A stretch of 64,000 nucleotides of DNA from Nostoc sp. UHCC 0870 (lineage in GTDB: Bacteria > Cyanobacteriota > Cyanobacteriia > Cyanobacteriales > Nostocaceae), in NCBI RefSeq assembly GCF_022063185.1, contig NZ_CP091914.1, forward strand, positions 62,001-126,000. The letters run 5' to 3'. The notes beneath the pieces were generated by a model that saw nothing but the letters and a program-made list of their open reading frames with translations, was not told where the DNA came from and did not search any database. This document shows, piece after piece, positions 27,056-36,522 of this stretch (position 1 is its first letter; every line of letters starts with the position of its first letter). Position numbers and translations under genes: made by a program.

Positions 27056-28722
27056 GTTTTGAAATTAGAGTTTGAGTCATTTAAAGGGATACCCCAATCT
27101 AATCGGGCATTAAAGCGGGAGCTACTGTATTCAATGCCTAAGCCGACAGAGGTTAATGAACCAGAAGTGCTGGAAATATCAGAAGTGGAATTGTTCCATG
27201 TTGTACCGAAATCAATAAAAGGGATAATTTGTAATTCTTGGGAAGCATTTTTCCAGGTGGGGATACGCAGTTCGGTAGAAAGTAAAAATCCATTGTCGGA
27301 GATGAAAGTATCTTGCCGATAACCACGTACAGTATTGATTCCACCAAGACTAAATTGTTCAAGTGAAGGTAAAGGCCTATCTGCCAATTGGAGACGAGTT
27401 CTCATAAGCAAAGAAGTATCACCTAAGCGTCTAAGCCATGTTCCTTCACCAAACCAACTGAAAAAACGTCCATCAGGTGCATTGGTGTTAATAGTGGAAT
27501 CGAAAGCATCAAGTCCCCAGCTAAACTGAGAGCGGACAAATAAAGATGACAATGTGCTACGATTTGTCCAGTCTTGAGAAAACCTAACAGCAGAAACCCG
27601 TGTGCGACCATTGGGGTCTGCTCCCGCAGATATAGGAAAGGGAGTATTTTGCAAAGATGATTCATTTTCTAGTCTGCTAGCTGTCAATCCAAGAGCAAAT
27701 TCTTGGGCGGAGGTGGCTGAAGCTTGACGGAGTAAAGGTTGTCTGTAGGTTAGTTCGTACAGGCGGGCATCAGAAACAATGTCTAAGGTGGTAAAAGGTT
27801 CTTCAATTATATTGTTAGAAATATTGGCATAGGAAAAGCCGATTGTGCCGTTTTGGTGATTCAAGGGAAGAGAGTAACTAGCGGTTAGAGCATTGCTGCC
27901 ATCTGTATTCCTGTATCCGACGCTGAGAGTATCGCCTAGTCCGAGTAAGTTAGTTTGGGATAGCTCTAATCTACGCTGGAAGCTTCCAGTAGCTGGAGAA
28001 CGATAATTGTCTAGAGCGACATTAGCTTTAAACTCTTGACGAGGAGTAACATAAATATTCAAAACCGCTTTATCAGGTGTAGTACCGTCCTTCAAGCTGG
28101 CTGAAATTTTTGCCAGTAATGGGTCTTGTTGTAGCAGTTGTAACGCTGATAATAAACGCTTGTTGTTGAGTATCGGTTGTGGAATACGTGCGCGAATATA
28201 ATTGTGCAAGCGACCACCTCCGGTGGGGCGCAGCCCATCGCCACCGATAATATTGATTTGTTCTAGTTTCCCTTCTACTATGCCAATAGTAACCACTGCC
28301 TCATTAATCTTGAGTGATTGGTTTTCTGATACAGGGAGGTAAGCTCCAGAGTTGATGTAACCTTTGTCTACATAGTAGTTAGTAACAGTATCAGTAACTT
28401 GTAACAAATTAGAGAAAGAAATTTCTTTCCCTACAAAAGAAGCTACCAGTTTCTCTAATTCCTGATTACTAAAGACTGTATTTCCTTGAAAAATAAATTT
28501 TCTGATTTTGATTATTTGCTGTGTGTTTGGTATTGGTGATTGAGAAGGTATTGGTAAGGAAGTAGGCGGAATTGTCGGCTGTTGATGTGGGGTAAAAGTC
28601 GAAGGTAATCTAGGAAGATTCTGTATAATTGGGATATTTTCGGAATTTATTTGATTGGCTTCAACTGGTGTTAAAAATAAGTTATTTGCTACTAGAGAGG
28701 CTAATAGTGATTGTGTATTCAC
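27007..28722 (-). CDS. TpsB/ShlB-FhaC-HecB family outer-membrane transporter
   Basis: 571 residues. After an N-terminal export signal and a proline-rich linker come POTRA-like repeats (RKFIFQGNTVFSNQELEKLV, then INIIGGDGLRP). A C-terminal 16-stranded barrel follows, with typical strands (DTLSVGYRNTD, RTRLQLADRPLPSLEQFSLGG, VRGYRQD). The VRGY motif is the conserved loop-6 motif of Omp85-type transporters. TpsB secretes its partner exoprotein across the outer membrane. The partner, TpsA, is the next gene upstream, 95 bp away. Intact and of normal length. Confidence 0.93.
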   Translation of the reverse strand: MNTQSLLASLVANNLFLTPVEANQINSENIPIIQNLPRLPSTFTPHQQPTIPPTSLPIPSQSPIPNTQQIIKIRKFIFQGNTVFSNQELEKLVASFVGKEISFSNLLQVTDTVTNYYVDKGYINSGAYLPVSENQSLKINEAVVTIGIVEGKLEQINIIGGDGLRPTGGGRLHNYIRARIPQPILNNKRLLSALQLLQQDPLLAKISASLKDGTTPDKAVLNIYVTPRQEFKANVALDNYRSPATGSFQRRLELSQTNLLGLGDTLSVGYRNTDGSNALTASYSLPLNHQNGTIGFSYANISNNIIEEPFTTLDIVSDARLYELTYRQPLLRQASATSAQEFALGLTASRLENESSLQNTPFPISAGADPNGRTRVSAVRFSQDWTNRSTLSSLFVRSQFSWGLDAFDSTINTNAPDGRFFSWFGEGTWLRRLGDTSLLMRTRLQLADRPLPSLEQFSLGGINTVRGYRQDTFISDNGFLLSTELRIPTWKNASQELQIIPFIDFGTTWNNSTSDISSTSGSLTSVGLGIEYSSSRFNARLDWGIPLNDSNSNFKTWQENGIYFSLNYQLF

Positions 28723-28817
28723 TGGATATTTTCATGGTGTAATTGTTTTAAAATTTGTTCTACAAACTGACGGAATTAATATTTAGGGATGATTTCGTCA
28801 GTTTTTATCAGTCAATT

Positions 28818-31271
28818 TTACTGGCTATCAGAAATATTGAAATGACAGGGTGGTTCTGATATGGGGTTAGAAATAGTTAAATCATTAGGTGTAACAGTGA
28901 AACTTACAGTTCCGTCACCGTTATTTTTCCAGCCTTGTGCTGAAACGATAGCTTGATTTTCAATTTGATTAGATTGGTCTATTGGTGTAGTGGGAGCGAC
29001 GATTGATTCTGAGGATTCGTCTGTCCATCCCACCGTAGCATCGAGAATATCGGAAGGGTTTCTAGGTATTCCTCCCTTACCTGTGATTGATAGTTGCTCA
29101 GTTTGATTTGGCGGTTCTGGAGAACAAGTATTTTTAATTTCAGTAGGGTCAAAAGTTGAAGCCTTGATCCCAGAGAAGCCAAAGTCTAGTTGTGAAGTAT
29201 TGATTTTAACAGAGCCATTAACACCTTGTTCGGAACTAGCTGTAATTTTACTGTTTTGTGACACAAATAAGCCTTGAGTTGTGATTTTAATATTCCCGCC
29301 TCTTCCTTCAAAAGCATTAGCTGTGATGCTGCTATTGTTTTGCAAGACTAATACGCCTGTATTAATGTCAACATTTCCACCATTGCCATTAGTGCCGTTT
29401 GTACCTGCGGTTGCAGAGATAATACCGTTGGACAAATCAATGTTTTGCGAGTTCAAGCTGATATTGCCGCCTTGACCAACAGATGTTGTGGCATTAATAT
29501 TTCCGCTTTTAAGCTGAATTGTATTAGCGGTAACGCTAAGATCACCAGCATTACCTGTGCCAATATTTCCTACGCTAATTAGCCCTCCTTGATTAATATT
29601 CAAATTTTCAGTATTAATAGTTACTCTTCCGCTAGAACCAGAAGGAATTGAAGGTAGGTTAAGAATTCCTCTCACAGCTTCGTTAACAGTGTTAGCTGAA
29701 GAACTGATGAAGCTAGGCTGAGAGTTTATCGATTGTCCACTCACCTCTACAGATTCTCTAGCATTAATATTGACACTACCAGCATCTCCAGATGCTAAAG
29801 AAGCTGAGTTAACTATTGCTCCGTCTTTTAATTTTAAAATTGATGTATTTATATTAACAGCCCCAGCATTTCCAGAGCTAAAGGTTGCAGAGCCTATATT
29901 ACTTGGTGCAGAGCGTTCTAATTTGAAGCCTGTAATTTCGATAAATTTGGCATTGATAGTTACTGTATTTCCGTTTCCAGAGCCAAAAGTTGAGGATGCT
30001 ATTGCTCCGCCATCAGTGATGTATAGCTGATCAGTAGAAATCTGGACATAGCCAGCATTTCCTTTAGAAACTGTAACAGCACCCATCGTACTGATAATAT
30101 CTCCTCTACGAAAAGGATTAGCAAATCTATTAGGTAATAAATTTATTGAATTAGAGGCATCAATAATTACATTACCTCCTAAAGCATCACTGTATGTAGT
30201 TGAGTTGATTCTTGCTCCATCTTGAAGGACTAGCTTCTGAGTAGAAATTCTAATATCACCACCTTTTCCGGTATTTAGGCTTTCTGCTCGTAAGCTACTC
30301 GAAATATTGCCGTCTGGAGAAGTTCCTTGTACCAATAGAGAAGCAGAAGCACTTACGCTAATATTTCCAGATGAAGTGTTTCCTAGATTTTGAATTAATA
30401 TGATTGAACCATCTTGCAAATCAATATTGGCTCCGTGTGCTTGAACCAATCCACCGGGATTGCCACTTGCATTAATTAGAGATTGCTTAGAAATATTAAT
30501 ATCGTCGAAGTGGGATACTCCTTCATAATTAAAAGACCAGCCGTTAGAAGCGGGAATAAGGTTAATAAAACCTGAATTTATACTGCCTAACTCAATATTT
30601 CCACTTTGAGAGGCTAAATTAGCCCCCTCTAAAGTGATTTTGTCAGCCAGTAAAGCTAATGTTTGCTTTTCATTTACAGATAAATGCAGTGAATTATTAT
30701 TTGGAATAGTGGGTGAAAAGAGTGAACTTGGAGCAATCAATCCTTGTCCTGCTCCCTGCACGGTAATACTTCCTGAGTTGCCATTGAATTGTAGCCCAAT
30801 AGGAATATCAATTGTGAGTAGCGGTGCTTGAGGATTAGTAGCACTAAAAGAACCATTAGGGAACTCAATAGCATCGGCGGTAGTAGCTAAAAACGAACCA
30901 CCGATATCCAAACGAGCATTAGGGCCAAAGACGATACCACTAGGGTTAATCAAGAATAAGTTAGCTGTACCGTTAGCACTAATTAACCCATCAATATTAG
31001 ATACAGAACTACCAGTAATTCGAGTGATGATGTTTTGCACATCTAGCCCGTTGTTGAACTGAACGCTAGTTCCTGTAAGTATGGAGAAGTCCTGAAAACT
31101 GTGGAAAAGATTATTTCCTACTTGAGTTCCCCCTTCGATAATTCTGGTGTTTCCATCTAATGTGGTGGTGGAATTATTAGGCAGAGTTAGATCAGGGGTC
31201 ATTTGCGCTTGAGCCTTTGAGAGAACACACAACAACAAAAAATTAAAAAAAATGAAAAGCCGATATGTCAT
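28818..31271 (-). CDS. TpsA filamentous-haemagglutinin-type exoprotein
   Basis: 817 residues. A signal peptide (FFNFLLLCVLSKAQAQ) is followed by the TPS secretion domain: TRIIEGGTQVGNNLFHSFQDF, then LFLINPSGIVFGPNARLDIGGSFLATT. The NPSGIVFG motif is diagnostic of the haemagglutination activity domain. The body is a repetitive right-handed beta-helix with repeated GNVTIN and GGNISLNSQN-type turns. It is probably secreted by the TpsB downstream and displayed on or released from the surface. The Ser/Pro-rich end (after about 700) has no membrane anchor. The three genes tpsA, tpsB and TPR-CHAT appear to form one operon. Confidence 0.92.
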   Translation of the reverse strand: MTYRLFIFFNFLLLCVLSKAQAQMTPDLTLPNNSTTTLDGNTRIIEGGTQVGNNLFHSFQDFSILTGTSVQFNNGLDVQNIITRITGSSVSNIDGLISANGTANLFLINPSGIVFGPNARLDIGGSFLATTADAIEFPNGSFSATNPQAPLLTIDIPIGLQFNGNSGSITVQGAGQGLIAPSSLFSPTIPNNNSLHLSVNEKQTLALLADKITLEGANLASQSGNIELGSINSGFINLIPASNGWSFNYEGVSHFDDINISKQSLINASGNPGGLVQAHGANIDLQDGSIILIQNLGNTSSGNISVSASASLLVQGTSPDGNISSSLRAESLNTGKGGDIRISTQKLVLQDGARINSTTYSDALGGNVIIDASNSINLLPNRFANPFRRGDIISTMGAVTVSKGNAGYVQISTDQLYITDGGAIASSTFGSGNGNTVTINAKFIEITGFKLERSAPSNIGSATFSSGNAGAVNINTSILKLKDGAIVNSASLASGDAGSVNINARESVEVSGQSINSQPSFISSSANTVNEAVRGILNLPSIPSGSSGRVTINTENLNINQGGLISVGNIGTGNAGDLSVTANTIQLKSGNINATTSVGQGGNISLNSQNIDLSNGIISATAGTNGTNGNGGNVDINTGVLVLQNNSSITANAFEGRGGNIKITTQGLFVSQNSKITASSEQGVNGSVKINTSQLDFGFSGIKASTFDPTEIKNTCSPEPPNQTEQLSITGKGGIPRNPSDILDATVGWTDESSESIVAPTTPIDQSNQIENQAIVSAQGWKNNGDGTVSFTVTPNDLTISNPISEPPCHFNISDSQ

Positions 31272-31684
31272 AGGGAAGTGAGCAGCTTGAAAATCCCCAA
31301 TGATTAGTGGGTTTTCAACTGCTTGATCAAGGGAAAAGGAACTTCAGGACTCAGAATTTAGAAGTCGAAGAATAATAACTCCTGACTCCTGAGTTCTTTG
31401 TCATAAACCTAATGAGAGAGTTTATCAAAAACAGAACGAAAAAGATAGTTAAATATTTTTAGTTAAAATTCTTTTGTGTAGGACAAAAGCTACGAAAATC
31501 AATAAAAAGATAGTTGCGTGATTGACAATTTTATGGTGTAAGTAGGTATTGAAGATAAATCTTTTGATAGACAATTGCGAAAAGTAGCAAATAGTGAATT
31601 ATTTAATCAATCAATTAACTTGATATTAGCATTAAAACATAAGGATACAGTCCTGCTGAATAATTCAAATTCTCATTTCTGACG
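31272..31684. promoter_or_regulatory. tpsA upstream region with long hairpin
   Basis: No gene is called. An imperfect inverted repeat at about 31281-31323 (AGCAGCTTGAAAATCCCC against GTGGGTTTTCAACTGCTT) lies about 10 bp before the tpsA start, so it would fold in the tpsA 5' leader RNA. A control hairpin is possible. The rest contains GAATTCAG/CTGACTCCTGA-type degenerate repeats and AT-rich sequence. Confidence 0.45.
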
Positions 31685-32233
31685 TTAGAACTGATCTTCT
31701 TTCCAAGCTTGTTCTTCCCAGTATTCATCAGTTTGCTGTAGAGCCAGAAGTTCAAGTCTCCAACAGTAGTAGTCAGTAGCCTTAGCAGTGACAGCACCAA
31801 GGATAGCCCCAATGAATATAGAAGCGAGGACAGGTTTCCAATCGCCTCTCCAGAGGGCATCTTTGGTTAACCAAGTCAGCAGAATGTATGCGCTGATTGC
31901 AGAAGAGATATTGATACTAGACCAAAGAAGTGGCTTGGCGATGCTTTGTCTTCTGAGCAGCAACCATTGAGTGAGAACAGCGAAAGCAGCCAAGATGATG
32001 GTGAAAAGACCGAGTAGAATAGCGATATCCTTAGTTTTGAGAAGATCCCAAGTGAAGGACAACAGTACAGAGAAAGTCACCAAAGCTCCGAAGAAGTAAC
32101 CGACAGTAACAGCCAACATATTAGCAACAGTCCACCAGCCCCAACTGAGTCGAAGGCGAAGCCTCAATACTCGTTCGTGAACAGCAGACATTGTGAGCCA
32201 CAGAAGTATTGCACTCCAAAAAAAACCATCCAT
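31685..32233 (-). CDS. Multi-pass membrane protein, unknown function
   Basis: 182 residues with about five hydrophobic segments: FWSAILLWLTMSAV, MLAVTVGYFFGALVTFSVLL, ILLGLFTIILAAFAVL, INISSAISAYILLTW and ASIFIGAILGAVTA. A basic loop (RVLRLRLRLS) follows the first helix, suggesting a cytoplasmic side. The acidic C-terminus is DEYWEEQAWKEDQF. No family was recognised. It lies about 40 bp downstream of the small gene at 32276 on the same strand and may be co-transcribed with it. Confidence 0.65.
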   Translation of the reverse strand: MDGFFWSAILLWLTMSAVHERVLRLRLRLSWGWWTVANMLAVTVGYFFGALVTFSVLLSFTWDLLKTKDIAILLGLFTIILAAFAVLTQWLLLRRQSIAKPLLWSSINISSAISAYILLTWLTKDALWRGDWKPVLASIFIGAILGAVTAKATDYYCWRLELLALQQTDEYWEEQAWKEDQF

Positions 32234-32275
32234 TGATTTGCGGTTATCGAAAACTATCCAACTTTAATGATGCAA

Positions 32276-32539
32276 TTAATCGCAGAAGCCATCAACACGC
32301 AACTCACGCCAAATATCAGAAGCTTGCCAGCCGGAATTACCAGCAGATGGGAGTGTGGGGTAGTCTTGCACTGGAGTATAGTTTTGCAGATATTCTGTGG
32401 CTGGGCTTTCTGTATCTACAGATTGCTCTAGATCAACGATTGGTTGTGAAGGATTGATATCCTCAATTAGTTCTTGTGGTAGCTGTGGGGGGATGGCTTT
32501 TTTGAGAGAGAGAAGTTCAGGTTTTTTGGTGGTTTTCAT
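32276..32539 (-). CDS. Small hypothetical protein
   Basis: About 87 residues from the ATG at 32539 (MKTTKKPELLSLKKAIPP). An in-frame start at 32575 is also open. There is a basic N-terminus, then a Pro/Glu/Ser-rich middle, and a C-terminus GWQASDIWRELRVDGFCD. No family was recognised. The composition suggests a largely disordered protein or precursor peptide. Its position directly upstream of the membrane protein gene supports it being real. Confidence 0.5.
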   Translation of the reverse strand: MKTTKKPELLSLKKAIPPQLPQELIEDINPSQPIVDLEQSVDTESPATEYLQNYTPVQDYPTLPSAGNSGWQASDIWRELRVDGFCD

Positions 32540-32575
32540 ATTGAAAGAGATTTTAATAATTTTTACAAATGGCAA

Positions 32576-32955
32576 ATGAAACGTTGGATTGTAATTAAGT
32601 TAATGACCGAGAAGATTGGAGAAGCAGCAGATTGAAAAATCAATAAATCTAAAATCTAAAATCTATCAATCCCAAGCCCCTAACTTTAGTTATGGGGTGA
32701 ATCTTCAATCTGCAATCTGCAACCTACAATCAGTTGACCCATTTATAGTGTTGGATTGGAGCGAATTTAACAAGTGGTGAAAACAAGGTAATTTGTTCGG
32801 TCGAGTAAATCTGCAAGCACTCATAAATGCAAAGATAGAAACAGAATAAAAACCCCAACCTCAGTAAAAGGATGGGGAGTAGGTAAAATAAGATTACTTG
32901 CCATGATCATACAACTAAATACTGGTTCAACCACCTTTACGCAAGAGGTGGATTT
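32576..32955. repeat. Intergenic with AATCTACAATC-type degenerate repeats
   Basis: No gene is seen. At about 32633-32733 there are tandem and degenerate units AAATCTAAAATCT, CAATCTGCAATCTGCAA and CCTACAATC around a CCCCTAAC...TTATGGGG stem. The same family is translated inside the replication protein near 17790-17970. The ribosome-binding site AGAGGTGG for the plus-strand gene starting at 32956 lies at the right end. Confidence 0.55.
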
Positions 32956-33840
32956 ATGAACAAACCCCCCTCTCGTAAGCAGCCAAAACCGACAAAGGAT
33001 AATCCACCATCAGTCACCATTGATGTGGCGGCGGTTGAAGTACCAGAGTTAACCGAAGAAGAATTGCGCGATCGCCTGCACTTGGAACGTCGTGTGGAGA
33101 GGGCTTTTTACGAAGCGGGGAAGGCCTTGATGGAGTTGAGGGATCGCAGATTGTACCGAAATACGCACCGAACATTTGAGGAATATTGCAAAAACAGATT
33201 TGGTTACAGTCGTGATGCGGCGTACTTGAAGATTTCGGCTACTGAGGTATATGAGAATATTCAGAAATTTTTGCCGACCATTGGTCGGCAAATTCCAATG
33301 CCGACCAATGAACGTCAATTACGCCCGTTAGCTAAAGCCGAGTTAGAACCGAATAAGCAAGCCAGCGTTTGGGAGCAGGCAGTAGACCAAGCTGGCGGTA
33401 AAGTTCCGTCTGGTCGGGTAGTCAAGGATGTTGTAGACAGAATCCGAGAGAGAACCAAAGTCCCCAATCCGTACCACCTGGGAGAAATATGCGTTATCCA
33501 GCCCAAAGATAATCCAGAGTTGCGGGGCAAAAGCGGCTGTTGGGGTGTGATTACTTATGTGGGGGATTATAGTTGCTCACTCCAGACCTGGGACGGTGAT
33601 TACACAGCCAAAGTTGAGCATTTGAAGTCACTGGAATTGCTGGAGGAGGATTGCAAATTCATGGAGCAGCTATGCGAAAGACTACGGCGGTTGCATGAGG
33701 TGGGCGGACGGGATGAGGCAGTAGATTGGCTATTACAGGGATTGGGGAAACAGGCTAAACCGTATTTGTCTGCATTGCAGGCGAAGTTGTTGGTGGCTGT
33801 CGAGAAAGAATATAACTTGGTTTGGAGGCAGCAGAGGTGA
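32956..33840 (+). CDS. Conserved plasmid protein (full-length copy), possible DNA-binding protein
   Basis: 294 residues with a strong ribosome-binding site (AGAGGTGG). The N-terminal half is basic and helical: ERRVERAFYEAGKALMELRD, then TFEEYCKNRFGYSRDAAYLKI, which resembles the helix-turn-helix region of plasmid and phage proteins that bind DNA. The C-terminal half has a beta-rich module (GEICVIQPKDNPELRGKSGCWGVI) followed by helices. A clear paralogue of the C-terminal half exists at 51615-52097, cut by an IS4 element. No family name could be assigned. Partition or replication control is possible but not shown. Confidence 0.7.
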   Translation: MNKPPSRKQPKPTKDNPPSVTIDVAAVEVPELTEEELRDRLHLERRVERAFYEAGKALMELRDRRLYRNTHRTFEEYCKNRFGYSRDAAYLKISATEVYENIQKFLPTIGRQIPMPTNERQLRPLAKAELEPNKQASVWEQAVDQAGGKVPSGRVVKDVVDRIRERTKVPNPYHLGEICVIQPKDNPELRGKSGCWGVITYVGDYSCSLQTWDGDYTAKVEHLKSLELLEEDCKFMEQLCERLRRLHEVGGRDEAVDWLLQGLGKQAKPYLSALQAKLLVAVEKEYNLVWRQQR

Positions 33841-33944
33841 TGCAGCAATGCAACAAATTAACAAAGCAACAATGCAATCTTGATTTATGTCCCCTACCTC
33901 TACAGGTAGCCCGTTTTGGGTCGGGGTCTAAATCCCCGTCACAA

Positions 33945-34026
33945 AACGTAATTGCGAATTGCGTTAGCGTTCACGGAGTGTCTCGTAGAGAAGCGGGACG
34001 TTAGTCCATTGCGAATTGCGAATTGG
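33945..34026. repeat. Dispersed GCGTTAGCGT...GAGAAGCGGGACG repeat with heptamers
   Basis: This copy carries GCGTTAGCGTTCACGGAGTG, AGAGAAGCGGGACGTTAGTC and then tandem GAATTGC heptamers. It is the same family as at 7985-8143 and inside the replication gene. It lies between the plasmid protein and the glycosyltransferase. Confidence 0.7.
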
Positions 34027-34127
34027 TTTAACTTTTCCCCGACACCCCACAACCGCCCTTTTTGGGCTGTTCAAAGGCAATTCGGTACAATTTGGGAAGA
34101 GAACGGAGTGATCAGTAGGAAAAGCAG

Positions 34128-35375
34128 TTGAGCCAAAAGAAATCTAAAGCAGCAAACCAAAAACTGAAGATTACGATCTTAACAGTAGGATCTAGGGGAG
34201 ATGTGCAGCCCTATTGTGCCTTGGGCATTGGTTTAAGAGATGCAGGACACAGGGTGACAGTAGCAACAAATGAGAACTATGGGGAATTTGTCAGGCAATT
34301 TGATTTAGAGTTTGCACCCATAGCGGGAAATTTTCAAGAGCTATTGCAATCAAAAAAAGGTCAGGAATTAATTGCGGGAGAAAAAGTTCAACTGGTGAGC
34401 GAAGAGCTATTTAAGCAACAATTAGAGTCGGGCTGGGAAGCTTGTCAAGGCACAGACGTAATCATCTACACCCCGCTAACAAACTGGGCATATCACATGG
34501 TAGAGAAATTAGGCGTACCATGTTTCTTTGCATCAGTTATACCAGCGACTCCAACAGGAATGTTCCCATTTTTGAGATTCGCCCGAACAACAAAAAATCC
34601 ACTCAAAAAAGTCCTTAACTATGCCAGTTACTTTGTAGCGGAGTTTTTGTACTGGCAGAGATACCGAAAACTAATCAACCAATTCAGAACCCAAAGATTG
34701 CAACTGCCTCCCTTGCCCTATCTAGGCAAACGCTTCCGTAAGAAACCCCCGGCTAATGTAGCAAAAATTCCGGCACTGTATGGATTCAGCACGAATGTAA
34801 TTCCTAGACCAAAGGACTGGCCTAGCTGGGTGTATGTGACAGGATACTGGTTTATTGACCTTGCTCCCACCTATGAGCCGCCGGAAGAACTGGTGGATTG
34901 TTTGGGACAAAAGCTAACACCTGTGTGTTTTGGATTCGGCAGTATGACAATGCAACGTCCAGAGTATTTGACGTATTTTATTGTGGAGGCGTTGAAAAAA
35001 GTTCGTCAACGGGGCATTTTATTATCAGGTTGGGGAAATGTGGGCAGGATAGTTAATGTGAAAGATTCAATACGCGTGTTTGTGATCAATGAAGTGCCGC
35101 ATGATTGGCTGTTTCCTCAAGTGTCGGCAGTAGTTCATCATGGAGGAGCAAGTACAACGGCGGCCGTACTAAGAGCAGGGATACCCTCAGTGATAGTACC
35201 CTTTTTTGCAGAACAACCGATTTGGGGTGAAAAACTAATGAGGCTGGGGATAAGTCCTGCACCAATACCGTATAAGAAAGTATCAGAAGAGACTTTAGCA
35301 GCAGCGATTAAGGTAGTGCTGGGTGATGAAGTGATGCGCTCAAAAGCACAAGAGTTAGGTGAGAAAATTGATTGA
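34128..35375 (+). CDS. UGT-type glycosyltransferase (sterol glucosyltransferase-like, GT-B fold)
   Basis: 415 residues from a TTG at 34128, preceded by AGGAAA. The N-terminal domain begins ITILTVGSRGDVQPYCALGIGL, the acceptor-side GT28/UGT motif. The C-terminal domain carries the nucleotide-sugar signature HHGGASTTAAVLRAGIPSVIVPFF...EQPIWGEKL. Enzymes of this group move a sugar from a nucleotide donor to a lipid or other small acceptor. The acceptor cannot be told from sequence. The gene stands alone: the next gene starts 95 bp downstream and looks unrelated. Complete, no anomalies. Confidence 0.9.
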   Translation: MSQKKSKAANQKLKITILTVGSRGDVQPYCALGIGLRDAGHRVTVATNENYGEFVRQFDLEFAPIAGNFQELLQSKKGQELIAGEKVQLVSEELFKQQLESGWEACQGTDVIIYTPLTNWAYHMVEKLGVPCFFASVIPATPTGMFPFLRFARTTKNPLKKVLNYASYFVAEFLYWQRYRKLINQFRTQRLQLPPLPYLGKRFRKKPPANVAKIPALYGFSTNVIPRPKDWPSWVYVTGYWFIDLAPTYEPPEELVDCLGQKLTPVCFGFGSMTMQRPEYLTYFIVEALKKVRQRGILLSGWGNVGRIVNVKDSIRVFVINEVPHDWLFPQVSAVVHHGGASTTAAVLRAGIPSVIVPFFAEQPIWGEKLMRLGISPAPIPYKKVSEETLAAAIKVVLGDEVMRSKAQELGEKID

Positions 35376-35469
35376 GTGAGCTAGGATCTCTACAAATAGG
35401 CTTTTAAGATCATAATTATAGACAACTAAGATTTAATTAGACCGCGAATCGCAAACTTTGACAATCATC

Positions 35470-36501
35470 ATGGCATCTGACGAACCTAAGCCTTTGGAGT
35501 CTACTGAGACTCAGTTGCATAAAGAGAAGCTGTTTGTCCAACCAGACATAGCTCAACTCCCATCAAAAGAACTTTCGACAACCGAGGTAGAGGTAAATCC
35601 CCTACTGGAAAACCCAACAGATGATAAACAAGTAAATATTGAGACAGACTCAGCAAAAGATGAGATTGAAGCAACAGTAGCGATATTTCAAGCTGTTGGA
35701 GTAATTACGGGAGAGGTAAACCTAAATGCTCTTGGCAGCAGCACTGTGACGATTGGTCAAAATCAATACCCCCTTTTCTACATTCCGAGAAAACTGAAAG
35801 TATTTGAAGCTCTCAAGAGAGAAATAGAAACTACTGGCAACCGTACTCAACGTTTAGTAGTTTATCCAAAGGCAATTCATTTTCCACGCAGAGAGCAACC
35901 GCTAAAAATTGCTTTTCAGCTAGTAGGGTTTGACAAAGGGCGATTCCAGGAGACAATCTCAGGAGAGTTAGAAGACCTGGAATTTAAGATATCAGGACTG
36001 TGGCAGTTTATCCCGGTCTGCCCTACTCCCTGCATCTCTATATTCCGCAACTTTAGTCCCGAAAGACTGGACTATATTAAGCAAGCCGAACCAGCCCGGA
36101 AGGTGAAATTCATGAAATCCAGTCATCTACCCTTGCTGTGGAAGGATGCACCAGTTAGACCGTTCAGATTTAATCCCAAAGTCCCTAAAAAAGAGCAAGG
36201 ACACGCAGTATTTGTGGCGATGAAAGCGAAATTTATACCAGGGCGTGATGTTTTTGGTTTTGTGGCACTCACCGCACCACCCCTAGAAACTGCACCCAGA
36301 TTTCTCAAAGCCTCCAAACAAGATAAAGCCACAGTCCAGCAATCTGCCAAAAAGACTCAGCCCAAAGGGCAGAGGCCATCTAAAAAGGATAAATTAGGCG
36401 GCAACACAGAGGGTAGTAATCCGCCACCATTACCAATTCTGAAGAAAAAGCCGCTTGGGGGGGGAGGAAAAAACAGACAAATAGTTTATCTCTCAATATA
36501 A
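35470..36501 (+). CDS. Hypothetical protein coupled to SF2 helicase
   Basis: 343 residues from the ATG at 35470 (the frame opens at a TTG 12 bp earlier). The acidic N-terminal 80 residues are low-complexity. A compact central domain follows (GVITGEVNL, IGQNQYPLFYIPRK, RLVVYPKAIHFPRREQPLKIAFQLVGF). The C-terminus is Lys/Pro/Gly-rich and probably disordered (KKTQPKGQRPSKKDK). No family was recognised. It ends 21 bp before the helicase gene, so the two are likely one operon and may work on the same nucleic acid. The basic tail would suit nucleic-acid binding. Confidence 0.65.
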   Translation: MASDEPKPLESTETQLHKEKLFVQPDIAQLPSKELSTTEVEVNPLLENPTDDKQVNIETDSAKDEIEATVAIFQAVGVITGEVNLNALGSSTVTIGQNQYPLFYIPRKLKVFEALKREIETTGNRTQRLVVYPKAIHFPRREQPLKIAFQLVGFDKGRFQETISGELEDLEFKISGLWQFIPVCPTPCISIFRNFSPERLDYIKQAEPARKVKFMKSSHLPLLWKDAPVRPFRFNPKVPKKEQGHAVFVAMKAKFIPGRDVFGFVALTAPPLETAPRFLKASKQDKATVQQSAKKTQPKGQRPSKKDKLGGNTEGSNPPPLPILKKKPLGGGGKNRQIVYLSI

Positions 36502-36522
36502 CTCCTGCGACCATTACCAAGA

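Noticed and set aside
28979..30831. Several plus- and minus-strand frames inside tpsA
   Set aside because: They overlap the strongly supported exoprotein gene and show only its repetitive composition in other frames.
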